Positions 1 through 8,683 of a stretch of 64,000 bases of DNA are shown piece after piece. The stretch spans positions 310,001 through 374,000 of the forward strand of contig NZ_CCXR01000001.1 of NCBI RefSeq assembly GCF_000821085.1, written 5' to 3'. Made by a program: the position numbers and the translations under genes. Source of the DNA: Bacillus sp. B-jedd. GTDB taxonomy: Bacteria > Bacillota > Bacilli > Bacillales > Cytobacillaceae. The notes beneath the pieces are model-generated. The model was not told the DNA's origin. It ran no database searches and was given only the letters and a program-made list of their open reading frames with translations. Each line of letters begins with the position of its first letter. Within the stretch, counting starts at the first letter, position 1.

Positions 1-15
1 GTGGGGAAAATGGCT

Positions 16-756
16 ATGATTGAAGTAAACAATCTGAAAAAGTCTTTCGGCCCTGTCGAAGTATTGAAGGATATTTCCTTTCAAGTAAATAAAAATGAAG
101 TCATTGCGGTCATCGGGCCTTCCGGTTCCGGCAAAAGCACGATGCTCCGCAGCCTCGTCCAGCTTGAGAAAGTGGAGGGCGGCAGTATTGCGATAGAGGG
201 AGAATACCTCGTCAAGGACGGGAATTACCCGAGCCAGCAGGAAACTAGAAGGATTGCCTCGAAAATGGGCATGGTGTTCCAGCATTTTAACCTGTTTCCT
301 CACCTCACGGTTAAACAGAACCTTGAACTGGCGCCTAAACTCGTCAAGAAGGAAGCTTCGGAAGGATTGGGAAGCAGGACAGGGGAACTCCTTGCAAAAA
401 TCGGCCTCACGAGCCATCTGAATGCCTACCCGGCCAATCTGTCGGGAGGACAGAAACAGCGGGTAGCGATTGCCCGGGCTCTCATGATGGATCCGGAAAT
501 CCTTCTCTTTGATGAGCCGACCTCCGCGCTCGATCCCGAACTAACAGGCGAGGTGCTCCAGGTGATGAAGAAGCTCGCCGAGGAGCGTATGACGATGATT
601 GTCGTGACGCACGAAATGGGCTTTGCACGCGAAGTGGCCGACCGGGTTGTTTTCATGGATAACGGCGAAATCATCGAATCAGGCTTGCCATCAGAAATTT
701 TCACAAACCCGCGCAATGAGCGGACGAAAGCATTTTTGACGCGGAGCCTGAAATAA
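16..756 (+). CDS. Polar amino acid ABC transporter ATP-binding protein (GlnQ family)
   Basis: ATPase subunit of a polar amino acid importer, acting on the cytoplasmic face with a permease and a binding protein that would lie before the window. The sequence shows Walker [10 protein letters not shown] near residue 34, signature LSGGQKQR near 140, Walker [12 protein letters not shown] near 160 and the switch His in VVTHEMGF. Length (246 aa) fits the GlnQ/TcyC family. The start is the ATG reading MIEVNN: GTGGGG lies about 9 nt upstream, while a GTG and another ATG further 5' lack a site. The exact substrate (glutamine, cystine or arginine) cannot be read from the ATPase. The methyltransferase follows after 15 bp and may be co-transcribed. 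Confidence 0.93.
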   Translation: MIEVNNLKKSFGPVEVLKDISFQVNKNEVIAVIGPSGSGKSTMLRSLVQLEKVEGGSIAIEGEYLVKDGNYPSQQETRRIASKMGMVFQHFNLFPHLTVKQNLELAPKLVKKEASEGLGSRTGELLAKIGLTSHLNAYPANLSGGQKQRVAIARALMMDPEILLFDEPTSALDPELTGEVLQVMKKLAEERMTMIVVTHEMGFAREVADRVVFMDNGEIIESGLPSEIFTNPRNERTKAFLTRSLK

Positions 757-771
757 AGGAAGAGATGTCAT

Positions 772-1380
772 TTGGATATGGAACGCTATCAAGACGCCTT
801 GCTGAATATAAAGACAGTCGGCAGCCAGAAAGGCTTTTTAAAGTCGATTCATTACCACCCTTATGAGCCGACTCCGTACGAAGCCTTGGAAGTCCTATTT
901 TCCGAATATCAGCTTTCAAGCAGGGACCGGCTTGTCGATATTGGCTGCGGCAAGGGCAGGCTGGCGTTCTATGCCAATTATTTATTTAATGCCAGCGCTG
1001 TTGGCATTGAAATGAATGAGATTTTTTGGCATGAAGCAATGGGAAATTTAAACGGATACCTGGCCAAGATGAAGAAGCGCCAAGGCAAGATCTCTTTTCA
1101 ATGCTGCCTGGCTGAGGAATATGAAATTCAGCCGGATGATAACCGGTTTTATTTTTTCAATCCGTTCACTCTCGCTATTTTTGCAAAAGTGGCCAACCGG
1201 ATCCTCGAGTCTGTTGAGAAGAATCCTAGGGAAATAGACATAATTCTTTATTATCCCTCCCTGGACTATATGCAGTTCCTTGAGTTTCAAACGCCATTTG
1301 AACTTGTCCGCAATATTCCGCTGCCAAGGCTGGCCGAGAAAAATAGCAACGAACGATTTCTTGTATACCAATTGAGATAG
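772..1380 (+). CDS. Class I SAM-dependent methyltransferase, substrate unknown
   Basis: 202-aa Rossmann-fold methyltransferase. Motif I is clear (VDIGCGKGRLAF, about residues 54-65), followed by an acidic residue ending the next strand (GIEMNE) and an FFNPF motif near 125 where class I enzymes often hold catalytic or substrate residues. It starts at TTG: AAGGAAGAG lies 7 nt upstream, whereas the ATG two codons later is too far from it. It follows the ABC ATPase by 15 bp and ends just before a strong terminator, so it is probably the last gene of that operon. No close named family is recognised; the substrate could be a small molecule or a protein. Confidence 0.85.
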   Translation: MDMERYQDALLNIKTVGSQKGFLKSIHYHPYEPTPYEALEVLFSEYQLSSRDRLVDIGCGKGRLAFYANYLFNASAVGIEMNEIFWHEAMGNLNGYLAKMKKRQGKISFQCCLAEEYEIQPDDNRFYFFNPFTLAIFAKVANRILESVEKNPREIDIILYYPSLDYMQFLEFQTPFELVRNIPLPRLAEKNSNERFLVYQLR

Positions 1381-1392
1381 CTCAGTTTATTC

Positions 1393-1419
1393 AAACACTC
1401 CAATTTCGGAGTGTTTTTT
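1393..1419 (+). terminator. Rho-independent terminator
   Basis: Nine-base stem AAACACTCC/GGAGTGTTT with a six-base loop and a run of T. It closes the ABC ATPase/methyltransferase unit. Confidence 0.9.
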
Positions 1420-1579
1420 GCTGTTCGCGTTCTAAATCAATCGGAACATCTGACGACTGCTTTTATTAGAAAAAAGGCTGCATATTTGTAAAGTCGATGG
1501 TTTCGATTAATTATGGAGGTTTTTTGTTCAATTAATTGGGGAATTTGATACTATCTCAATTTTCAGACACCCGAAAAGC

Positions 1580-1605
1580 AAAAAAAGCCTCCCGAATCAG
1601 GAGGC
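1580..1605 (-). terminator. Terminator of the CoA-disulfide reductase gene
   Basis: On the minus strand GCCTCC/GGAGGC is followed by seven T, 12 bp past the stop codon of the reductase gene. Confidence 0.9.
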
Positions 1606-1616
1606 ATTCGCAATTT

Positions 1617-3299
1617 TTACTCTTTAACAGGTTTTCCACAGTTAGTCGCGGCCGCATCGTACACAGAGGAGTAAGTCTTATAGCCGCCGTCGAGGTTTTT
1701 CACCTTGATGCCGTGCTGTTCAAGGATTCTCGCGGCAAGATAGCCGCGCAGACCTACCTGGCATGATACATAAATTGTTTCATTCTTCGGAAGCTCGACG
1801 GCGCGCTCGCGAAGTTCGTTCAGCGGGATGCAAGTGGAGCCTTTAATAAATCCTCTTTCCCGTTCTGCGTGTTCACGAACATCTATAAGCATGCCTCCGC
1901 CAGCGACGATTTCATCAATTTCATGCCATTGGACTGTTTCCACGAGGCCGTCGGCAATATTGACCGCGGCATAGCCCGCGATATTGACCGGGTCCTTCGC
2001 CGAGGAAAATGGCGGTGCGTAGGATAATTCCAGATCAGGCAAATCATAAATCGTCAGCCCGCCTTTAATCGCAGTTGCGATAACATCAATCCGTTTGTCC
2101 ACGCCATCCTTGCCGATTGCCTGGGCCCCGAAAATTTTCCCTGTTTCTTTGTCAAAAATAAGCTTCAGTGCGATTGGTGCTGCTCCCGGATAATAGCCGG
2201 CATGGGAACCTGGATGGACATGGACAACTTCAAAAGGGATGCCTAGCCTGTTCAGTGTTTTCTCATTATTCCCGGTAGCCCCGGCAGCAAGGTCGAAAAC
2301 TTTTGCAATCGAAGTGCCAAGTGTGCCGTTGTATTTTGCCTGTAGTCCGCTGATGTGGTCGGCTGCGAGGCGCCCCTGGCGGTTGGCAGGCCATGCAAGT
2401 GGTATTTGCGTTGGTTTTCCATTAATGAAGTCAGTCACTTCAATGGCATCGCCAATCGCGTAAATATCATGATCTTCTGTCTGCAGATGGCTGTTAACGA
2501 CAATTCCGCCGCGTTCACCAATTTTCAATCCCGCCTCTTGGGCAAGCTGGTTTTCCGGACGGACGCCGATGGCCAGGATAATCATATCGGTCTCGATTTT
2601 CCGCCCGCTGTTCAGAACAATCGTCTTTCCGTTATTTCCAAAAGAAGCAACGCCGTCCTCCAATATGAGATTAACGCCTTTTTCTTTCATATGGCCATGA
2701 AGAATGGATGCCATTTCGAAATCAAGCGGAGCCATGACCTGCTTGCCCATTTCCACTACCGTGACTTCAATGCCGAGATCCCACAGGTTTTCCGCCATCT
2801 CGACGCCAATGAAGCCTCCGCCGATGACAGCTGCCTTCCCCGGCTTTTTCTCATCCGCATAGGATTTAATTTTATCGGTATCCGGTATATTCCTTAAGGT
2901 GAATAAAGCATCTGCCTCATCAATTCCTGGAATGGGCGGCTTTATAGGGCTCGCGCCAGGTGAAAGGATCAGTTTGTCATAGGATTCCTCATACGTTTCA
3001 CCCGTTTTGAGATTTTTGACTTCGACTGTTTTTCTGCTGCGGTGTATTTTTGTTACCTCGCTCAAGTTCCGGATATCCAGGTTGAACCTGTTCGACATGC
3101 CCTCGACAGTCTGCACAAGGAGTTTGCCGCGGTCTGTGATTGTGCCGCCGATGTAATACGGAAGCCCGCAATTCGCGAAAGATATATATTGCCCGCGTTC
3201 AAATAGAATAATAGTTGCAGATTCATCAAGCCTGCGAAGCCTGGCTGCTGCTGTTGCGCCGCCCGCTACTCCGCCGACAATCAAGATTTTTTTGCCCAT
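1617..3299 (-). CDS. CoA-disulfide reductase with C-terminal rhodanese domain
   Basis: 560-aa FAD and NAD(P)H-dependent oxidoreductase of the CoA-disulfide/CoA-persulfide reductase type. The N-terminal FAD motif is GGVAGGATAAA; the catalytic Cys lies in SFANCGLPYY at residue 44; the NAD-binding motif GGGFIGVEMAE is near 160; the second FAD site IYAIGD is near 300. A rhodanese domain covers roughly the last 100 residues, with active-site Cys in VSCQVGLRGY near residue 513. Such fusions reduce CoA persulfide or disulfide and handle reactive sulfur. The start is ATG with AAAGG 9 nt upstream; an in-frame TTG three codons earlier sits on the ribosome site. Its promoter carries a CsoR/CstR-type palindrome. 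Confidence 0.93.
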   Translation of the reverse strand: MGKKILIVGGVAGGATAAARLRRLDESATIILFERGQYISFANCGLPYYIGGTITDRGKLLVQTVEGMSNRFNLDIRNLSEVTKIHRSRKTVEVKNLKTGETYEESYDKLILSPGASPIKPPIPGIDEADALFTLRNIPDTDKIKSYADEKKPGKAAVIGGGFIGVEMAENLWDLGIEVTVVEMGKQVMAPLDFEMASILHGHMKEKGVNLILEDGVASFGNNGKTIVLNSGRKIETDMIILAIGVRPENQLAQEAGLKIGERGGIVVNSHLQTEDHDIYAIGDAIEVTDFINGKPTQIPLAWPANRQGRLAADHISGLQAKYNGTLGTSIAKVFDLAAGATGNNEKTLNRLGIPFEVVHVHPGSHAGYYPGAAPIALKLIFDKETGKIFGAQAIGKDGVDKRIDVIATAIKGGLTIYDLPDLELSYAPPFSSAKDPVNIAGYAAVNIADGLVETVQWHEIDEIVAGGGMLIDVREHAERERGFIKGSTCIPLNELRERAVELPKNETIYVSCQVGLRGYLAARILEQHGIKVKNLDGGYKTYSSVYDAAATNCGKPVKE

Positions 3300-3342
3300 A
3301 TATACCAACCTTTCAAAAGGAATTTATAGATTCATTACCGCT

Positions 3343-3372
3343 ATTATACCCCTTAGGGTATATGAAAGTCAA
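3343..3372 (-). promoter_or_regulatory. Sigma-A promoter of the CoA-disulfide reductase gene
   Basis: On the minus strand the -35 is TTGACT and the -10 is a consensus TATAAT, 18 bp apart, about 44 bp before the reductase start. The palindrome described separately covers the downstream half of the spacer and half of the -10. Confidence 0.85.
3346..3361. promoter_or_regulatory. CsoR/CstR-like operator palindrome
   Basis: ATACCC-CTTA-GGGTAT is a perfect inverted repeat matching the half-sites recognised by CsoR-family repressors; the persulfide sensor CstR uses this form. It overlaps the -10 and spacer of the reductase promoter, so binding would block transcription until the repressor senses its signal. 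The persulfide-handling product makes CstR more likely than copper-sensing CsoR, but no regulator gene lies in the window. Confidence 0.75.
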
Positions 3373-3473
3373 AGCAGTTATTGGTTGTTGCTAAATTGTT
3401 CACAAACTTGATTCTTCCAGTAACTGCACGATAAGGTATACTAGACACAACTTCTCTTGAAAGGGGAAAAGGT

Positions 3474-3974
3474 ATGCAGAAGCGCAAATACATACTGGGC
3501 TTTTTCCTGTTGATGGCCTTTGCCTTGGTACTAGGCGGCTGTTCTGGGAATAAAGCGCTGCTTGATGACAAAGGGAAGGAAGTTTCCCTGGAAAACAAGG
3601 ACAAACCTACTCTCGTATTCTTCTTTACCGGCAACACCTGAGACTATTGCAAATCGCAGCTGGTCGAGCTGCAGAATAACAAAGAATTATTTGCTGAATT
3701 CCCGGGGGATATTTATGCCCTGAGCGCATCCTCACCGGAGGATCATAAGGCAATGAAAGAGGAGCTGGGGCTGGATTATACACTCCTTTCTGACAAATAT
3801 TTGACTCTGATTGAAAAAGCTAAGATGAAGGATCCGAGCGGACCAAAGTCATATAGGGGCTTTGCCATCCTGGATAAAGACGGAAATGTCCTTGAGTCAC
3901 AACAGCTGGATCCGTTCGGGGAACAGGTTGGGGACATCATTCCCTATGCGGCCCAAAAGGTCGGGGGACAATAA
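3474..3974 (+). CDS. Redoxin-like lipoprotein with in-frame TGA; candidate UxxC selenoprotein
   Basis: The frame runs from ATG (AGGGG 7 nt upstream) to TAA and contains one TGA at 3639-3641, codon 56. Read through, it gives a 166-aa thioredoxin-fold lipoprotein: signal peptide with lipobox VLGGC (Cys23), then the redox strand LVFFFTGNT-(TGA)-DYCKSQL. The TGA stands where the first Cys of a CxxC motif is expected, giving UxxC. The frame stays open for 110 more codons with normal redoxin features (YRGFAILDKDGNVLES) and ends at a perfect terminator. A hairpin with loop GGTCG begins 15 nt after the TGA, as in bacterial SECIS elements. It is divergent from the CoA-disulfide reductase, suggesting extracytoplasmic thiol or peroxide chemistry. 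The alternative is a recent nonsense mutation of TGC/TGT; no Sec machinery gene lies in the window to decide. Confidence 0.75.
3656..3672 (+). other. Candidate bacterial SECIS hairpin
   Basis: GCAGCT-GGTCG-AGCTGC forms six perfect pairs with a five-base loop. The loop starts 20 nt after the in-frame TGA. Bacterial SECIS elements need an apical loop with G in its first two positions at roughly 16-37 nt from the UGA; this loop starts GGUC, the same bases as in the E. coli fdhF element. An extra lower pairing (TTG 3647-3649 with CAA 3680-3682) is possible. Confidence 0.65.
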
Positions 3975-3981
3975 CAAAATC

Positions 3982-4020
3982 AATAACTGTTTGCCAAAAC
4001 ACGGCAAACAGTTATTTTTT
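3982..4020 (+). terminator. Terminator of the redoxin lipoprotein gene
   Basis: A 14-bp perfect stem (3982-3995 with 4003-4016) is followed by T residues just after the stop. Its good condition shows the transcription unit is still maintained, which argues mildly against a decayed pseudogene. Confidence 0.92.
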
Positions 4021-4140
4021 TGCCGCAGAGACTCTTTCACACTATTCGCAAAAAAACAACATTGAGGCAATGCGTAATTTTTGGTATGTTTAAGGCAAGA
4101 GAAAAATGCCGAATATTGTCATTGGCATTAAGGGGTCACT

Positions 4141-6324
4141 ATGAGAAAGATACTATTCACTAAAAGAGGGAAAGCAATATTTATTTTCTTCATTATCGTG
4201 TTACTGGCAGCTTGCCTTCCGATAAACAATCAGTTTTTGCATGCCCTCATTTTGTTGGCTGCTTTGTTGATGCTGATTGGGGTGTTTCGTGGAGCCGATC
4301 TGACAACAGAGGAACTTCAGAAAAACAGACGGCGCCTAGATGATATTTTCGACAGTCTTGATGTTGCCATTTGGACACATGATCTGAAAACGAATCATCT
4401 CATGATTACCCCGGGAATTGAAAAGCTGTATGGTTTTTCACTTGCCGATTTTTATCGGGATCATGAATTGTGGAAAAAAGTGATCCACCCGGATGACTTG
4501 CCCTTTTTGCCAGAGCGGGAACTGGCTTTCTCCCGGGGCGAGGCGATTACTAGTATTTACAGGATTATCCGGCCGGATGGCGAAATCCGCTGGATTCAGG
4601 ATCGGGGTATCCCGACAGTAGAAAAAGGAAAACTGGTCGATTTCAGTTCAGTGCTTTTTGATATTACCGATAAAAAAGAAAGCGAAAACCGCTACAGAAG
4701 CCTTGTTGAAATGTCTCCTGATATTATTGCAGTCTACAGCAGGGGACAAATTGATTATATAAATGAAACGGGAGCGAAGATTTTCGGAGCCGGGTCTCCA
4801 GAAGAGCTGATAGGTACTCCGCTTTCGGGACTGATACCGAAAAAAGTACTGAGTGAGATGAGGTACAGGGAACTGACCATAGGAGAGGAGAGCTATGATA
4901 ATATCAGCCTTGAGTTCCAGGCGGTCAGAATGGATGGACAGTTGATTGACGTAGAAATGGTGTCCATGCCTATTTTCTTTGAGGGCAGAGCGGCAAGGCA
5001 GATTGTCGGTCGTGATATTACAGCAAGGAAAATGGCTGAGGAGACCATCCAAAATATGGCTTATTACGATGGGCTGACTGGTCTGCCGAACCGCAACCGA
5101 TTCAGGGAAAAACTAAATCAGGCTCTGTCAGGGAATCGGGAGCAAAAGCTTGCTGTCCTGTTCCTTGACCTTGACCGGTTCAAAATGATTAACGATACAA
5201 AGGGCCATACAGTCGGCGACCAGTTATTGAAGGAAGTTGCCAATCGGCTTGGCCAGACTGTCGGCGAGTCAGGGATTGTTTCCCGCCAAGGCGGCGATGA
5301 ATTCATCATCCTTCTTGAGGATATTGACCGGCAGGGAATCAGTAAGGTTGCGAAACGCATTTTAAATAGTTTTGCCAATCCCTTCGCCATTCAGCAGGAA
5401 GAATTTTATGTTACGCCAAGCATCGGAATCAGTATCTATCCCTCGGATGGGATGGACGGGGAAACATTGATCAAGAACGCGGATATCGCGATGTATGTGG
5501 CCAAAGACCGCGGAAAAAATAATTATCAATTTTACACTTCCGGGCTCCAGGGACTTTCATCACGCAAAATGGAAATGGAAACCGGCCTGCGCAAAGCGCT
5601 GGATTCAAACCAATTTGAGCTTTATTATCAGCCCCAGGTTGAATTGAGAACAGGAAATATCATCGGCATTGAATCACTTATACGCTGGAAGCATCCGGAA
5701 AGGGGAATGGTGCCGCCTTCAGAGTTTATCCCTCTGGCTGAAGAAACCGGCCTGATTGTCCCAATCGGCAATTGGGTACTGAAAGAGGCGTGTAGACAGC
5801 ATCGAAAATGGATGGACAATGGATACTTCCCAATGGTCATGTCCGTCAATATTTCAGTCAGGCAATTCCAGGATGATGACTTTGTCAGTTCTGTCAAAAG
5901 GACTCTTGAGGAAACCGGCATGGATCCTGGCTCTCTTGAATTGGAAATAACCGAGAGCATTATGCAGAATTTTGATAGATCAATCAGGATTTTAACCGAT
6001 TTGAATGAGCTTGGCGTAAAGATTGCCATTGACGACTTCGGAACAGGCTACTCATCATTAAGCTATCTAAAACACCTTCCGATTGATACGATTAAAATTG
6101 ATAAAACCTTCGTAGATGATATGGAAGACGATTCAATGGTAAAAACGATATTGGATATGGGATTGAATATGAGATTCCATGTGATTGCGGAGGGAATCGA
6201 ACGAAGAGAGCAAATGGATTTGCTAGTGGCCCACGGCTGCACGGTCGGCCAGGGTTATTTATTCAGCAGGCCACTGCCGGCAAACCAGATAGAAGGAAGC
6301 CTGGCAAAAGAAATATTGACATAG
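4141..6324 (+). CDS. Membrane-anchored PAS-PAS-GGDEF-EAL cyclic-di-GMP protein
   Basis: 727-aa cyclic-di-GMP turnover protein. Two N-terminal membrane helices (about 10-55) precede two PAS domains (about 65-180 and 185-300; the first ends with the PAC-like [13 protein letters not shown]). The GGDEF domain has intact RQGGDEF near residue 382, and the EAL domain (from about 485) has [41 protein letters not shown] and QGYLFSRP. Both catalytic sets look complete, so it could make and break c-di-GMP. No RxxD inhibitory site is seen just before GGDEF. The start ATG follows AAGGGG. It is a single-gene unit with its own terminator. Confidence 0.94.
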   Translation: MRKILFTKRGKAIFIFFIIVLLAACLPINNQFLHALILLAALLMLIGVFRGADLTTEELQKNRRRLDDIFDSLDVAIWTHDLKTNHLMITPGIEKLYGFSLADFYRDHELWKKVIHPDDLPFLPERELAFSRGEAITSIYRIIRPDGEIRWIQDRGIPTVEKGKLVDFSSVLFDITDKKESENRYRSLVEMSPDIIAVYSRGQIDYINETGAKIFGAGSPEELIGTPLSGLIPKKVLSEMRYRELTIGEESYDNISLEFQAVRMDGQLIDVEMVSMPIFFEGRAARQIVGRDITARKMAEETIQNMAYYDGLTGLPNRNRFREKLNQALSGNREQKLAVLFLDLDRFKMINDTKGHTVGDQLLKEVANRLGQTVGESGIVSRQGGDEFIILLEDIDRQGISKVAKRILNSFANPFAIQQEEFYVTPSIGISIYPSDGMDGETLIKNADIAMYVAKDRGKNNYQFYTSGLQGLSSRKMEMETGLRKALDSNQFELYYQPQVELRTGNIIGIESLIRWKHPERGMVPPSEFIPLAEETGLIVPIGNWVLKEACRQHRKWMDNGYFPMVMSVNISVRQFQDDDFVSSVKRTLEETGMDPGSLELEITESIMQNFDRSIRILTDLNELGVKIAIDDFGTGYSSLSYLKHLPIDTIKIDKTFVDDMEDDSMVKTILDMGLNMRFHVIAEGIERREQMDLLVAHGCTVGQGYLFSRPLPANQIEGSLAKEILT

Positions 6325-6333
6325 AAGGCAATG

Positions 6334-6366
6334 GCGGATGCTCCTCAACTGGTGCATCCGTTTTTT
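6334..6366 (+). terminator. Terminator after the GGDEF/EAL gene
   Basis: Stem CGGATGC/GCATCCG followed by six T. The longer open frame of the next gene would begin inside this structure, which supports the internal start chosen for the mutarotase. Confidence 0.88.
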
Positions 6367-6492
6367 CTGCTAAATGATAAGTTTGTGGGGGAAAATCAAC
6401 TGGGATTACGGTATGATGGAGGTGAAGAACTCATTTACATCATGGGTTCAAATGGCATTGCACCCAGAATGGAAAGCAAGGAGATGCTGAGA

Positions 6493-7542
6493 ATGGAAAT
6501 TGTCAAAAAAAAGTTTGGTGAAATAGACGGCAGAGATGTCACGGCGTACACAGTGAAAGGAAACAGCGGTTTCGAACTGACGTGTCTCGATTATGGCTGC
6601 ATCATAACAGAAATTTGTGTTCCCGACCGTGACGGGAAGACGGAAAATGTCGTTCTCGGCTTCAAGGATATCGATGATTATGCTAACCATTCCCCGTATT
6701 TTGGGGCGGTAGTCGGAAGGGTCGCCGGCAGAATCAAAGAGGGCCGATTCAGCCTTGGCGGGCGGGATTACACCCTGGCAAAAAACAATGACGGTAACCA
6801 TCTGCACGGAGGTGACCGCGGACTCGATAAAGTGATTTGGAACGTGGAAACAAAAACGGAGCATGACAAAGCCAAGCTGATTTTCACATATGAAAGTCCT
6901 GATGGCGAAGAAGGCTATCCCGGCAATGTATCAATCCGGACTGTTTATACGGTGACCGGCCAAAATGAACTCATGATTGAATATTTCGGCACCACAGATC
7001 AAAAAACAATCCTAAACATGACCAATCATACTTATTTCAATTTGAGCGGGGATTTGAAGTCCACTGTCCTGGAGCATAGTCTGCAAATCGACAGTGACCG
7101 GTTTATCGAACTGGACAATGGGCTTATTCCAACCGGCAGGCTCCTGGAGGTCGAAGGAACTCCGTTTGATTTCCGGAAAGGAAGGAAGATTGCGGACGGA
7201 CAGTCTTCCAGCCATCCGCAGAATATACTTGCCGGAAAGGGTTATGACCATCCTTTTGTCCTGAATGGAGACAAGCAGCCCGCCATTAGAGTAAGCTGTG
7301 AAGAAAGCGGCCGGGTGCTGGAGGTAGAAACGAACCAGCCAGCGGTTGTCCTTTATACGTCAAACCAGCTGGAAGGTGATTTTCTGATTAATGGCAGCGT
7401 CAAGGCGGAACCTTATTTGGCGCTTTGCCTCGAAACACAGAAGCACCCTGATGCCATTAACCAGCCGGGCTTCCCATCCATCGTTCTTGAGCCGGACGGG
7501 GAGTATTATTCGTATACGAAGTATACTTTTAAAGTGGAATAA
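6493..7542 (+). CDS. galM: Aldose 1-epimerase (galactose mutarotase)
   Basis: 349-aa cytoplasmic mutarotase interconverting alpha and beta anomers of aldohexoses. Family motifs are present: NHLHGG (first catalytic His region), MTNHTYFNLSG (second His) and ALCLETQKHPDA (catalytic Glu), in the usual order and at normal family length. The ATG reading MEIVKKKFGE has AAGGAG 9 nt upstream. The open frame extends 54 codons further 5' but crosses the preceding terminator. No gal or other sugar genes are adjacent, so the sugar served is unknown. Confidence 0.93.
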   Translation: MEIVKKKFGEIDGRDVTAYTVKGNSGFELTCLDYGCIITEICVPDRDGKTENVVLGFKDIDDYANHSPYFGAVVGRVAGRIKEGRFSLGGRDYTLAKNNDGNHLHGGDRGLDKVIWNVETKTEHDKAKLIFTYESPDGEEGYPGNVSIRTVYTVTGQNELMIEYFGTTDQKTILNMTNHTYFNLSGDLKSTVLEHSLQIDSDRFIELDNGLIPTGRLLEVEGTPFDFRKGRKIADGQSSSHPQNILAGKGYDHPFVLNGDKQPAIRVSCEESGRVLEVETNQPAVVLYTSNQLEGDFLINGSVKAEPYLALCLETQKHPDAINQPGFPSIVLEPDGEYYSYTKYTFKVE

Positions 7543-7580
7543 ATCATAAAGAGAGATAGGCATGAAAGGGGGGAGCGGGC

Positions 7581-7961
7581 ATGATGAAGGCGCCAATCAG
7601 GCTGATGTATGTCATCGGGGGATTTATTTCACTCGGAATCGGCATTATCGGGATTGTGCTTCCGATTATACCGACGACCCCTTTGCTCCTTTTGGCCTCC
7701 TACTGTTTTATGAAGGGCTCGAAGAAATTCGAGAGATGGTTCAAAGGCACGAAATTGTATAAAAAACATCTCGAGGAATTCATCCGCAAAGGCGGCATGA
7801 CGTTAAGGCAGAAAATGACTATCCTGCTTCTGGCCGACTGCATGATCGCCATTCCATTCATCATGATCGACAGCTGGCCGTTAAGAGGAGTCCTAGTTGC
7901 GGCTATTGCGTATAAATACTATTATTTCTTTGCAAAAATAAAGACCATTCCAAGTAACTAG
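7581..7961 (+). CDS. DUF454 (YbaN-like) small membrane protein
   Basis: 126-aa inner-membrane protein of the DUF454/YbaN family. The N-terminus holds a glycine-rich helix and the family hallmark GIVLPIIPTTPLLLLASYCF; the middle has KHLEEFIRKGGMTLRQK, and two further hydrophobic segments follow. The start ATG lies 6-10 nt after AAAGGGGGG. It comes 38 bp after the mutarotase and may share its transcript. The family's function is not established. Confidence 0.85.
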   Translation: MMKAPIRLMYVIGGFISLGIGIIGIVLPIIPTTPLLLLASYCFMKGSKKFERWFKGTKLYKKHLEEFIRKGGMTLRQKMTILLLADCMIAIPFIMIDSWPLRGVLVAAIAYKYYYFFAKIKTIPSN

Positions 7962-7978
7962 CTGATTGCTGAGGAATA

Positions 7979-8014
7979 CAAAAAGCCTGCTCCCGAGTGG
8001 AAGCAGGCTTTATT
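7979..8014. terminator. Bidirectional terminator between the DUF454 gene and queT
   Basis: AAGCCTGCT/AGCAGGCTT stem with T-rich and A-rich flanks, shared by two convergent genes. Confidence 0.88.
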
Positions 8015-8503
8015 TTACCCAACAAGCTTTTTGAAATCCAGCCGCTTATTAATAGCAACCATGACAGGCGCTCCAATGACCATGACACCGAACTCGCCGA
8101 TAGCTACAGCCAGCCATGTTGCGAAGAATGGCAACTTCAAGGCGATGTTCAATTCCCAGGCGATCAGGAACATGGTGAAAGTAAAAACGGCTGTATTGAC
8201 CGCCATTCTAACCCAAATGCCTTTAATGTACCGGGATGAGAAAATCGTAATCAGCAAGGCGAGAACAGATTGCCCGAACCCGAAAATCAGGTCAAGCCCC
8301 GGATTTGGCGAAAAGAAAAGGTTCGCCAGGAATACGCCCAGAATAATGCCAAAAAAGTATTTTTTGTTGAAAACGACGAGATGGTTGAACATCTCAGATA
8401 AACGGAACTGGATATTTGAGAAACTTAGCGGCGCGACCAGCATCGTAACCGCAATGTAAAGCGCGGCAATCACCGCGTTTACGGCAAGTGTCCTTATTTT
8501 CAT
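8015..8503 (-). CDS. queT: QueT queuosine-precursor transporter (ECF S component)
   Basis: 162-aa integral membrane protein, the substrate-binding subunit of an energy-coupling-factor importer for the queuosine precursor preQ1. About five or six hydrophobic helices are visible, with the family pattern of a short polar segment after helix 1 (NIQFRLSEMFNHL) and FFSPNPGLDLIFG. The length is typical. The gene is preceded by a preQ1-I riboswitch whose last bases contain the ribosome site, which identifies the ligand independently. The shared ECF energising module is not in the window. Confidence 0.93.
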   Translation of the reverse strand: MKIRTLAVNAVIAALYIAVTMLVAPLSFSNIQFRLSEMFNHLVVFNKKYFFGIILGVFLANLFFSPNPGLDLIFGFGQSVLALLITIFSSRYIKGIWVRMAVNTAVFTFTMFLIAWELNIALKLPFFATWLAVAIGEFGVMVIGAPVMVAINKRLDFKKLVG

Positions 8504-8510
8504 TTTACTC

Positions 8511-8550
8511 TCTCCTTAGTTTTTTATCGTGGGAGGTTCTCGAACCACGC
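8511..8550 (-). promoter_or_regulatory. preQ1-I riboswitch controlling queT
   Basis: On the minus strand: P1 stem CGTGG/CCACG (8549-8545 with 8532-8528), then the A-rich tail ATAAAAAACTAAGGAG. The tail is the class I preQ1 hallmark and contains the Shine-Dalgarno AAGGAG, so control is probably at translation: preQ1 binding sequesters the ribosome site. A further hairpin CGGGC/GCCCG lies just upstream (8551-8563). Confidence 0.88.
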
Positions 8551-8683
8551 GGGCAAAGGCCCGAAGGTTTTATTATAGTCCTGGGAGAGTTTATCGTCAA
8601 TAGCGTTAGCCGGCGAATATTAAACTGTTTATGCAAATATATAGATTAAAAGGTAATAGAACATACCTGAAAGGGGAGTTGAG

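Noticed and set aside
1..15. GTG or first ATG as start of the ABC ATPase
   Set aside because: The GTGGGG is better read as the ribosome site for the ATG at 16, which gives the usual MIEV N-terminus.
3753..3974. Separate short gene starting at an ATG downstream of the TGA
   Set aside because: No ribosome site precedes it and the protein continues an upstream lipoprotein frame interrupted only by the TGA.
6331..6492. N-terminal extension of the mutarotase
   Set aside because: It starts inside a terminator hairpin, lacks a ribosome site, and the ATG at 6493 has AAGGAG at ideal spacing.
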